Positions 1 to 5,688 of a stretch of DNA of 6,150 nucleotides are shown piece after piece. The stretch is from contig CAJXHQ010000202.1 in NCBI GenBank assembly GCA_913054485.1, forward strand, positions 1 to 6,150, read 5' to 3'. The first letter of the stretch is position 1. The number at the start of each line of letters is the position of its first letter. The notes under the pieces were generated by a model. The model saw nothing but the letters and a program-made list of their open reading frames with translations, was not told where the DNA came from and made no database searches. The position numbers and the translations under genes are program-made. Source of the DNA: an uncultured Paracoccaceae bacterium (lineage in GTDB: Bacteria > Pseudomonadota > Alphaproteobacteria > Rhodobacterales > Rhodobacteraceae).

Positions 1-649
1 CAGAGCTGGCCCGGATTGACTGTTTGATTGCGCCAAACGCCTTGGTTGGGCCCTTGGCAAGGTAGGTCGCACGTTCGCGCCACTGGTCTGCGAAATCCTC
101 ATCAGGAACCGCTTCCCAGATCATACCCCAGTCGCTGGCCTGCTGCGCGCTGATCTTATCGGCAAACAGCGCCGCCCCCATCGCCTTGGCCATGCCCATC
201 TGGCGCGGCAGGAACCAGGTGCTGCCGGCATCCGGGATCAGGCCAATGCGGCTGAATGCCTGAGAGAAATAAGCGCTCTCTGACGCGATGCAGACATCCG
301 CGGCCAGCGCCAGGCTGGCCCCTGCCCCGGCCGCCGGGCCGTTGACCGCCGCCACGGTGGGCACCGGGCAGTTCCGGATCGCTTCGACCATCGGGATGTA
401 TTCATCGCGCAGCGTGCGCTCCAGGTCGATCTCGGCGCGGCTGTTGGCATCGGCCAGATCCTGTCCCGAGCAAAAGGCCTTGCCGGTGCCGGTGATCACC
501 ACCGCGCGCGCCTCTGTGCCCGCGCGCCTCACCGCATGGGTAATCTCGGCCCGCATCAGGCTGTTGAGCGCGTTCATCTTCTCTGGGCGATTCAGGGTAA
601 TCACTGCCAGACCGTCCGCCAGCAGGTAGGAAATTGCCTTATAGTCCAT
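1..649 (-). CDS. Enoyl-CoA hydratase/isomerase family protein, PaaG-like (3' end outside window)
   Basis: This is a crotonase-superfamily enzyme acting on acyl-CoA thioesters in the cytoplasm. Only the first 216 residues are in the window; the family is about 260 long, so roughly the last 45 are missing. Visible motifs are NRPEKMNALN (20-29), the first oxyanion-hole segment around GKAFCSGQDL (56-65), the second around NGPAAGAGASLALAADV (103-119), and GLIPDAGSTWFLPR (136-149). The Asp of GLIPD, in place of the hydratase glutamate, together with SDWGMIW (172-178), closely resembles PaaG, the ring-1,2-epoxyphenylacetyl-CoA isomerase of phenylacetate breakdown. No other paa gene is nearby, so a generic enoyl-CoA hydratase/isomerase is the safer name. 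The start at 649 is preferred because GAGG (656-659) lies 6 nt upstream; an in-frame ATG at 661 has no spaced ribosome site. The gene lies 72 nt after the DUF2087 gene and may be co-transcribed with it. Confidence 0.9.
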   Translation of the reverse strand, partial: MDYKAISYLLADGLAVITLNRPEKMNALNSLMRAEITHAVRRAGTEARAVVITGTGKAFCSGQDLADANSRAEIDLERTLRDEYIPMVEAIRNCPVPTVAAVNGPAAGAGASLALAADVCIASESAYFSQAFSRIGLIPDAGSTWFLPRQMGMAKAMGAALFADKISAQQASDWGMIWEAVPDEDFADQWRERATYLAKGPTKAFGAIKQSIRASS

Positions 650-655
650 CAATGG

Positions 656-659
656 CCTC
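656..659 (-). promoter_or_regulatory. Ribosome binding site deciding the enoyl-CoA hydratase start
   Basis: GAGG on the minus strand stands 6 nt before the ATG at 649. It falls inside the alternative four-codon extension that would begin with the ATG at 661, so it supports the shorter protein beginning MDYKAI. Confidence 0.5.
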
Positions 660-721
660 ATCTCTTTGATTTGGCCGCATGTTGGCGCAGGCGCTGGCGG
701 AGGGAAAGGCGAAACGCCGCG

Positions 722-1237
722 TCAGGCACGGCTTTGTTTTCGCCGCGCCTTCAGGGCCGCAATCAAGGCTTCGGCTTCCGGCGGCACCGGCTGTTCCAGC
801 CGCTGGTAGACGGATCCGTCCTTGTTGCGCTCCAGCAGCTTCAGCTCCACCAGCGTGCGGCGGATGCGGGCGGCGTCGCGCAGCACGCAATGTTCGTCAA
901 TGCAGGCGCTGATCTGGCGTTCGTTCAGCGTCTCGCGCGGCGGCAAATGCGCCCAGATCGCCTGTACGCAAAGATACTGCACGGCGGTGCGGGCTGGCCA
1001 GGCCTCGAACAGCCCCTGTGCATCAAAACAGCGCAGCGCGCGCTCCACCTGTTTGCGGTCGGCCGGCGCCTTGGGCGCATTGCGCGCGCGCAGGTGCTGG
1101 TAGTTGCGGTAGCCTGCGGCCTTGGCCACCAGACCCTGCATCTGGGCGTGGCTGGGGCCCTGCGGCAGGTCGCTGCGCAGGGGTTTGCAGAACTGCGACA
1201 GATCGTCGATAGTGAGGCTGATCACATCCCGTGACAT
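722..1237 (-). CDS. DUF2087 domain-containing protein
   Basis: This is a 171-residue soluble protein without signal peptide or membrane segment. The C-terminal half (about 71-147) fits the DUF2087 pattern: a hydrophobic helix around FEAWPARTAVQYL, a helix with LNERQIS (104-110), then DAARIRRTLVELKLLERNKDG (121-141) leading to a terminal aromatic SVYQR. That last part looks like a recognition-helix-plus-wing arrangement, and the family often occurs attached to or beside transcription regulators. The N-terminal 50 residues include AKAAGYRNYQHLRA (39-52), a conserved companion segment. The biochemical function is unknown. DNA binding is an inference from the helix pattern and the very basic tail (ALKARRKQSRA). 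The start at 1237 was chosen over an upstream in-frame ATG at 1420, because AGGAG lies 6 nt before it and the extra 61 codons look non-coding. It has its own 195-nt upstream gap with repeated GGATAC motifs. Confidence 0.85.
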   Translation of the reverse strand: MSRDVISLTIDDLSQFCKPLRSDLPQGPSHAQMQGLVAKAAGYRNYQHLRARNAPKAPADRKQVERALRCFDAQGLFEAWPARTAVQYLCVQAIWAHLPPRETLNERQISACIDEHCVLRDAARIRRTLVELKLLERNKDGSVYQRLEQPVPPEAEALIAALKARRKQSRA

Positions 1238-1243
1238 GGCATT

Positions 1244-1248
1244 CTCCT
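1244..1248 (-). promoter_or_regulatory. Shine-Dalgarno site for the DUF2087 gene
   Basis: AGGAG on the minus strand stands 6 nt before the ATG at 1237. It decides between this start and the longer open frame reaching 1420. Confidence 0.6.
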
Positions 1249-1251
1249 GTC

Positions 1252-1325
1252 GGATACCCGAAGCCCCCAAGCGAGGGAGTGGAGGTCCGCCCTTGTCCGC
1301 GGGTATCCAAGGAAAATCCGGATAC
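1252..1325. repeat. Three GGATAC-type motifs upstream of the DUF2087 gene
   Basis: A 9-bp inverted repeat, GGATACCCG (1252-1260) and CGGGTATCC (1300-1308), encloses 39 nt. A further GGATAC at 1320-1325 faces the middle copy, giving GTATCC-N11-GGATAC (1303-1325). The set lies in the intergenic region between ccmH and the DUF2087 gene, just upstream of the latter's ribosome site. The geometry suggests operator half-sites, possibly for the adjacent gene's product, but no convincing -35/-10 pair was found. The remainder of the gap (1326-1432) shows nothing else I can support. Confidence 0.4.
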
Positions 1326-1432
1326 TGGGATCGTCGAAGAATAGCAGGTTTAGCGTATGGCGGAGCCTGGGTGAACTGCTGACCTGCCCCCTTGGTAGCA
1401 AACCGGGGACAGAGGTGCAATCACCGGCGCAA

Positions 1433-1894
1433 TCACTCCTCCATCAGCTCCTTCAGGCGGGCCTGTTCCGCCGCGCTGAGCCCGTCTGCATTCTGCAGCG
1501 GTGCCTTGGACCGGCGGCGCACGTAGGGAATGGAGACAGCACCCGCCAGCAGAAGCATCAGCGGCCCCGCGGCCCACAGGAGCCAGTTGGCCCCGGCCGT
1601 AGTCGGCTTCAACAGCACGTATTCGCCGTAACGCTCGACGATATAGTCCATCGCCTCGTCGTTGCTGTCGCCAGCCACCAGCCGCTCGCGCACCAGAAGG
1701 CGCAGGTCGCGGGCCAGCGGCGCGTTGCTGTCGTCGATGCTCTCATTGCGGCACACCAGACAGCGCAGATCCGCGCTCAGCTCGCGGGCGCGGGATTCCA
1801 GCGCCGGGTCATCCAGGATCTCGTCCGGCTGCACCGCGAGGGCCGCGGTGGCAAGGCCGCCGGTCAGGGCGAGGATCAGGCCAATCCGTTTCAT
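1433..1894 (-). CDS. ccmH: Cytochrome c-type biogenesis protein CcmH (Ccl2/CycL)
   Basis: CcmH is a membrane-anchored periplasmic thioredoxin-like protein that reduces or holds apocytochrome c for haem ligation together with CcmF. The 153-residue product starts with a signal peptide ([10 protein letters not shown], cleavage expected after ALA at 18-20). It then carries the redox motif [11 protein letters not shown] with Cys45 and Cys48, the family segment [28 protein letters not shown], and a membrane anchor at about 103-124 followed by RRR. This is the short alphaproteobacterial form, without the CcmI-like TPR extension found in E. coli CcmH. The ATG overlaps the ccmF stop (ATGA, 1891-1894), with GGGAG about ten bases upstream inside ccmF, so translation is probably coupled to ccmF. 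This ccmF-ccmH order matches the R. capsulatus ccl1-ccl2 operon. The gene itself looks intact. Confidence 0.95.
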   Translation of the reverse strand: MKRIGLILALTGGLATAALAVQPDEILDDPALESRARELSADLRCLVCRNESIDDSNAPLARDLRLLVRERLVAGDSNDEAMDYIVERYGEYVLLKPTTAGANWLLWAAGPLMLLLAGAVSIPYVRRRSKAPLQNADGLSAAEQARLKELMEE

Positions 1895-3817
1895 TCCGCG
1901 GGCACTCCCTTCGCTTGCGTCTTGCGCCCAACCGAGGCAACCCGGAAACGGCGGTCCGTGAGGCTCAGCAAACCGCCAAGCGACATCAGGAAAGTACCGC
2001 CCCAGATCCAGTTCACCCAAGGCTTGATATAGGTGCGCAGGGTCCAGCCGCCGTCGGCCTGCTGATCCCCCAGCGCCACATAAAGATCGCGGGTAAAGCG
2101 GAAGTCGATGCCAGCCTCGGTGGTGGGCATGCGGCTGACCGGGTAGGAACGTTTTTCCGGGTGCAGCATGGCGACAAACTCACCGTCGCGGCTGGCCCGG
2201 ACATTGGCCATGGTGGAGTAATAGTTCGGACCCTGGGTGTCGATCACCTCTTCCATGACCAGCTCATAGGGGCCGACTTGGAAGGGCTGCCCGGCATAGG
2301 CGACGCGGATGTCCTCCCGCTCCCAAGCGGTCAGACCGGCGATGGCAAAGAAGGTGATGCCAAGCCCGGCATGGGCCAGCGCCTTGCCCCAGTCGGCGCG
2401 CGGCAGGCGGAACAGCCGGGCAAAACGCCCCTTGCTGCCGGTGCGCGACCACAGGTCGACCGCTGCGCCGAAGACCATCCAGGAGCCGAGGAACAGGCCA
2501 ACCGGGCCCAGAAGGGTCTTGCCGCTCTGCATCGACCAGGCCAGCCCGGCCAGCGCCACCGCCAGCACGAAGGCATAGCGCAGCTTCCACAGCGTGCGGC
2601 GGAACTTGCCGCGCTTCCAGGGCAGCATCGCGCCCACTGGCAGGATCAGCCCGAGCAGAACCATGAAGGGGGTGAAGGCCGCGTTGAAGAAGGGCGCGCC
2701 GACGCTCAGCTTTCGGCCAAAGAACATCTCGGCCACGACCGGCCACATGGTGCCGACAAAGACCACGAAACAGGCGACGGCCAGCAGCACGTTATTGGCA
2801 ACCAGACTGGTTTCACGGCTGACCAGACCAAAGACGCCACGCGCCTCCATGGCCGGAGCGCGGGCTGCAAAGAGCGTCAGCGCGCCGCCGGTGAAGAAGG
2901 CCATGATCAGCAGGATGAAAACACCGCGTGCGGGGTCAGTCGCAAAGGCATGGACAGAAGTCAGCAGGCCGGAACGCACGATGAAGGTGCCCATCAGCGA
3001 GAAGCCAAAGGCGAGGATCGCCAGGAGGATTGTCCAGCTTTTCAGCGATTCGCGTTTTTCCACCACGATCGCCGAGTGCAACAGCGCAGCAGCCAGGATC
3101 CACGGCATGAAGGAGGCGTTCTCAACCGGATCCCAGAACCAGAAGCCGCCCCAGCCGAGCTCGTAATAGGCCCACCAGGACCCCAGCGCGATGCCGATGG
3201 TCAGGAAGATCCAGGCGGCCAGCGTCCAGGGGCGCACCCAGCGGCCCCAAGCGGCATCAATCCGGCCCTCCATCAGCGCGGCCACGGCAAAGGAAAAGGC
3301 CATCGAAAGCGAGGCCCGGATCCTGCAGCAGCGGATTAAGCCCCTGCCCGTCCAGCGGCGGCACCGCAAGGCGCAGGAAGGGATTGGAGGTGAACAGGAT
3401 GAAAGCGAAAAAGGCCACGCCCACCGCACCCTGCACCGACAGCACCCGTGCCTTCAGCCCCGGCGGCAGCCCGCCGCCGAACACCGAGGCGGTCGCGCCG
3501 AACAGGGACACGATCAGCACCCACAGAAGCATGGAACCCTCGTGGTTCCCCCAGGTGCCGGAAATCTTGTAGAGCATCGGTTTTGCGGAATGGCTGTTCA
3601 GCACCACCAGCTTCAGCGAGAAGTCCGATGTGACAAAGGCCCAGGTCAGCGCGCCAAAGGAAAAGGCGGTGAACAGGAACTGCGCCTGCGCTGCCGGTTC
3701 CGCCACGGCCATCCAGCCGGGCCAGCGTTTCTGGGCTCCGATCATCGGCACCACCGTCTGCACGATGGCGATCAGAAAGGCGAGGATAAGGGCGAAGTGG
3801 CCAAGCTCTGTAATCAT
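1891..3817 (-). pseudogene. ccmF: Haem lyase CcmF (Ccl1), frameshifted by an apparent ~38-bp deletion
   Basis: CcmF is the polytopic inner-membrane haem lyase that takes haem from CcmE and attaches it to apocytochrome c. The reading frame is broken. From ATG 3817, 171 codons match the CcmF N-terminus ([39 protein letters not shown]), then 15 aberrant residues reach a stop at 3257. The rest lies in another frame, from [16 protein letters not shown] to the stop at 1891. It holds the WWD region ([25 protein letters not shown]), [27 protein letters not shown] and the terminal WIWGG/SLTDRR signature. These keep the counterparts of E. coli His261, His303 and His491. Missing is the conserved HPPxLYxGYVG stretch with the His173 counterpart. 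Filling 11 residues plus the frame gives about 654 aa, the normal family length. ATG 3303 could in principle start a 470-residue C-terminal fragment, but no ribosome site precedes it. Both halves look otherwise undecayed, so the lesion is recent or a sequence error. Confidence 0.88.
3304..3310 (-). other. ccmF: Deletion junction in ccmF
   Basis: On the minus strand the junction reads CTCGCTTTCGATGGCC. In the upstream frame CTC-GCT-TTC encodes the LAF of the family motif PGLAF-HPP. In the downstream frame CTT-TCG-ATG encodes the LSM of GYVG-LSM. The shared bases CTTTC (or GCTTTC) therefore serve both sides, which is the footprint expected of deletion between short direct repeats. The missing 38 bp and their repeat are inferred from the family consensus, not seen. 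Confidence 0.7.
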
Positions 3818-3823
3818 ACCGAA

Positions 3824-3852
3824 TCTATACGCCTGTTGCCCGGGCATTGCCA
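3824..3852 (-). promoter_or_regulatory. Possible leaderless promoter of ccmF
   Basis: TATAGA (minus strand, 3824-3829) ends 6 nt before the ccmF ATG at 3817, which would place the transcription start on the A of ATG. A weak -35 match, TGGCAA (3847-3852), lies 17 nt upstream. No good ribosome site precedes this ATG, which fits a leaderless message. An in-frame ATG at 3853 or 3847 is less likely, because CcmF proteins start at MITELGHF. This is tentative. Confidence 0.25.
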
Positions 3853-3858
3853 TGGCAA
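3837..3858. repeat. Two abutting palindromes between holin gene and ccmF
   Basis: TGCCCGGGCA (3837-3846) and TTGCCATGGCAA (3847-3858) are both perfect palindromes with no gap between them. They occupy the middle of the 74-nt gap between the holin gene and ccmF. TTGCC also recurs at 3836-3840 and 3847-3851, 11 bp apart, about one helical turn. They could be a protein-binding site or two small RNA hairpins; there is no T-run, so this is not an ordinary terminator. Confidence 0.45.
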
Positions 3859-3891
3859 AGCAGCGCGGCAGCGGGCCGCAGGCAGTGGATT

Positions 3892-4407
3892 TCAGCCGGT
3901 ATTACGCCGTTGCTTCCAGGCCTCCAGCGCCGGGTTTTCCGGCTCTTCCGGTGCGGGATTGCGCCCTGTTTTTTCAGGCTCGGAAGCAGTGGCCACCATG
4001 GCGGCCAGATCGCGCTGAAAATCCTGCGCTTTCAGCTGATGGCGCGCGCCGAAATAGAAGGAAACCACCACTCCCAGCAGCCACCACAGCGGTTCCGGAA
4101 CCAGCGCCAGCCCGGCCATGCGGGCGGCAAACCACTCCGGGTTGCCCATCGCCGAGACAAACAGCGCCAGCGTCCCCAGCGCCAGCGCCGGGCGCGGCAG
4201 CCGGTTCACCCCGTCCATGAAACGGTCGAATGCACCCTTCTCCTGCCGCGCAAACTCCGTGCCATACTGCGCCAGAGCGGCCAGCCAGGCCTCCTGCCCA
4301 CGGGCAGCCCCGGCCTCGGAATTCTCCCGAAAAACTTCAGCCGTCTCGCGCAAGGCATTGCGCCCATTGCCAAAAATCAGGCCCAGAAATTGCCCGATCA
4401 ACCCCAT
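3892..4407 (-). CDS. Holin family protein (GTA-type 3TM holin)
   Basis: This is a small inner-membrane protein of 171 residues that probably forms the lesion letting the neighbouring muramidase reach the cell wall. It begins with an amphipathic or hydrophobic stretch (MGLIGQFLGLIFGNGRN, 1-17). A charged helical region follows (18-68), then NRLPRPALALGTLALFVSAM (68-87) as a membrane segment. A second clear segment is EPLWWLLGVVVSFYFGARHQLK (105-126), and the tail is hydrophilic, rich in Pro and Glu. This matches my recollection of the 3TM holin family found beside GTA and prophage endolysins in Rhodobacterales. The start at 4407 is set by a strong AGGAGGG (4415-4421) 7 nt upstream, inside the muramidase coding sequence. 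The two genes overlap by 10 bp, so they are almost certainly co-translated. A phage origin is possible, but no other phage gene is present. Confidence 0.85.
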   Translation of the reverse strand: MGLIGQFLGLIFGNGRNALRETAEVFRENSEAGAARGQEAWLAALAQYGTEFARQEKGAFDRFMDGVNRLPRPALALGTLALFVSAMGNPEWFAARMAGLALVPEPLWWLLGVVVSFYFGARHQLKAQDFQRDLAAMVATASEPEKTGRNPAPEEPENPALEAWKQRRNTG

Positions 4408-5009
4408 GCTGAAACCCTCCTGCTGAATTGCACCGCCGTCATCCGGAAACCGGCGGAGACAAATTCCTCGGCGCGGCGGATCCATCCGCCTTTGCCGCCC
4501 GCGCGGCTGCGGGCATATTTCCGGCTGGCGGGGCGCCGGTCGGCCAGGGCAAAATAGTAGTTCCGCCGGGCAACGCCGTAGGCATCGCGAACCAGCTCGG
4601 GCTCCAGCGCACAAACTGCCGCCGCGGCCGCTGCGGTGCGCGGCCCGATCACACCGTCAGCGGCCACATCCTGCCCCATCTGGCGCAATAGCTGCTGCAA
4701 GATCCTCACCGCATGGCTGCCCGCGTTCACATACATGTCAAAGACCGATGCCTGCAGCACCTCTGGCAGCCGCGCGATACCCGGCGCGTCATAGTAGTGG
4801 CGGACGAAAATCTCCACCGCCTGATCCTTGTCCAGCCGCCGCACATCCGCACTGTCCACCAGCCCGTCGCCGGTCAGATCCAGCCCCAGCCGCCGCAGCG
4901 TGCCCAGGGTAACCCCGTGTTTTGTGGCGCCGCCGGGATCATCAGGATCATTCACATAACCGCCCTCACGGGCGACAATTTCTTCTGCAATCTGCCGCAC
5001 TGTGCGCAT
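4398..5009 (-). CDS. Holin-associated N-acetylmuramidase (GH108-type endolysin)
   Basis: This peptidoglycan hydrolase is expected to cut the glycan backbone between N-acetylmuramic acid and N-acetylglucosamine. The 203 residues open with the GH108 catalytic region IVAREGGYVNDPDDPGGATKHGVT (11-34), where Glu15 of EGGY is the likely catalytic acid. After GTLRRLGL comes an acidic loop DLTGDGLVDSAD (44-55) resembling an EF-hand or dockerin calcium loop. The region about 85-185 fits a peptidoglycan-binding type 3 domain (FDMYVNAGSHAVRILQQLL, DGVIGPRTAAA, GWIRRAEEF). There is no signal peptide or membrane segment, so export must depend on the overlapping holin gene. The start at 5009 has GAGGTG (5014-5019) at good spacing. 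The gene is separated from ccmE by a terminator, implying its own promoter. The closest known parallel is the endolysin/holin pair that releases gene transfer agents in R. capsulatus; a role in GTA release here is an inference. Confidence 0.9.
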   Translation of the reverse strand: MRTVRQIAEEIVAREGGYVNDPDDPGGATKHGVTLGTLRRLGLDLTGDGLVDSADVRRLDKDQAVEIFVRHYYDAPGIARLPEVLQASVFDMYVNAGSHAVRILQQLLRQMGQDVAADGVIGPRTAAAAAAVCALEPELVRDAYGVARRNYYFALADRRPASRKYARSRAGGKGGWIRRAEEFVSAGFRMTAVQFSRRVSAWG

Positions 5010-5063
5010 GGTTCACCTCGCTTGGAACGATGCGTTGCATCCTGCCCCGCGCACCCTAACGGC

Positions 5064-5087
5064 GCGCAACTGATGCGAGCGTTGCGC
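5064..5087. promoter_or_regulatory. Operator-like inverted repeat upstream of the lysis genes
   Basis: GCGCAAC (5064-5070) and GTTGCGC (5081-5087) form perfect 7-bp arms around a 10-nt spacer, 55 nt upstream of the muramidase ATG. The arm centres are 17 bp apart, which suits a dimeric regulator binding one DNA face. I saw no TTAA-N7-TTAA CtrA site and no convincing sigma-70 hexamers in 5010-5180. Confidence 0.35.
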
Positions 5088-5170
5088 CTGTCGCGGCTGA
5101 GCCTTGCAACACTGCGTCATGCGCAGGGCCAAATCGGGCCGGCAAAGGCGCGGCCAACACCGGGAGCCGG

Positions 5171-5205
5171 ACAAAACTGCGCCCCGCAGGCAAGGCCTGC
5201 GGGGC
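5171..5205 (-). terminator. Intrinsic terminator downstream of ccmE
   Basis: A perfect 11-bp stem GCCCCGCAGGC (5181-5191) / GCCTGCGGGGC (5195-5205) with loop AAG starts 27 nt after the ccmE stop. In the minus-strand direction it is followed by GCAG and then TTTT (5176-5173). The plus-strand side has no comparable U-run next to it. It should end the argC-ccmE transcript before the lysis genes. Confidence 0.8.
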
Positions 5206-5231
5206 ACCATTTAACAGCGGTATCAGCCGGT

Positions 5232-5681
5232 TCAGCTCTCCGCGTCGGGTTCCACATAAACCCCCTGTTCCTTCAGCGCGTCCATCACCTCTTTCGGCAT
5301 ATAGGTCTCGTCGTGCTTGGCGAGGATCTCGCTGGCGACAAACACCCCGTCCTTATAGGTGCCGGTGCCGATCATGCCCTGGTTCTCCTCAAAGAGATCC
5401 GGCAGCACGCCCTCAAAGGAGACCTTCACCGAGGCCGCGCCATCTGTCACCGAGAAGGTCACATGTGTTCCCTGCCCGCGCACCAGCGTGCCCTCTTCCA
5501 CCAGACCGCCGAGACGGAAGACCTCATTGGCGGCAGGCGGTTCTTCCATCACCTGTACCGGCGAGCGGAAGAAGTTGATACCATCGCGCATCGCCCATCC
5601 GATCAGCACGGTGGACAGCACCAGCGCCACGGCGGCGACGGCAATAACTTGGATACGGCGTTGTTTTTTCAGGGACTTCAT
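5232..5681 (-). CDS. ccmE: Cytochrome c maturation protein CcmE (haem chaperone)
   Basis: CcmE is a membrane-anchored periplasmic chaperone that binds haem covalently and passes it to CcmF for attachment to apocytochromes c. The 149-residue product has a basic N-terminus (MKSLKKQRR), one membrane anchor at about 11-30, and an OB-fold body with FRLGGLVEEGTLVRG (55-69) and FEGVLPDLFEENQGMIGTGTY (89-109). The haem site is LAKHDETYMPKEV, with His123 as the haem-attaching residue and Tyr127 as its partner, the HxxxY pattern of the family. Length and motifs are normal and the gene appears intact. The start at 5681 is 7 nt after the argC stop, and GAGGA (5686-5690) overlaps that stop codon, so the two genes form an operon. 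It is separated from ccmF by the lysis cassette rather than adjoining it. Confidence 0.96.
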   Translation of the reverse strand: MKSLKKQRRIQVIAVAAVALVLSTVLIGWAMRDGINFFRSPVQVMEEPPAANEVFRLGGLVEEGTLVRGQGTHVTFSVTDGAASVKVSFEGVLPDLFEENQGMIGTGTYKDGVFVASEILAKHDETYMPKEVMDALKEQGVYVEPDAES

Positions 5682-5688
5682 TTTTTCC

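Noticed and set aside
706..720. Small hairpin GGCGTTTCGCC followed by TTTCCC after the DUF2087 stop
   Set aside because: A 4-bp stem and a three-T run are too weak for an intrinsic terminator.
1381..1406. CCCC/GGGG pairing downstream of ccmH as a terminator
   Set aside because: The stem is imperfect with a bulge and no T-tract follows.
1417..1436. GCAATCAC repeated with 12-bp period across the ccmH stop
   Set aside because: Only two 8-bp copies. It gives a second in-frame stop four codons downstream but nothing more.
1915..3339. Long open frame on the plus strand (474 codons) opposite ccmF
   Set aside because: It is antisense to clearly conserved CcmF coding sequence, its protein is low-complexity (Gly, Gln, His, Arg rich) without a recognisable fold, and such shadows are common in GC-rich genes.
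3257..3817. Split ccmF as in plant mitochondria (separate CcmF-N and CcmF-C proteins)
   Set aside because: In functional split systems the HPP segment is kept in one piece. Here it is absent from both, the frames overlap out of phase, and ATG 3303 has no ribosome site.
3892..5009. Prophage remnant
   Set aside because: There is no integrase, terminase, portal, capsid or tail gene, no att-like repeat, and base composition resembles the neighbours. A GTA or housekeeping lysis pair fits better.
5011..5028. GTTC-N10-GAAC inverted repeat over the endolysin ribosome site, considered as a LexA box or an RNA switch
   Set aside because: Alphaproteobacterial LexA sites are direct GTTC-N7-GTTC repeats. 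The arms are only 4 bp, so a hairpin hiding the ribosome site would be weak and could be chance.
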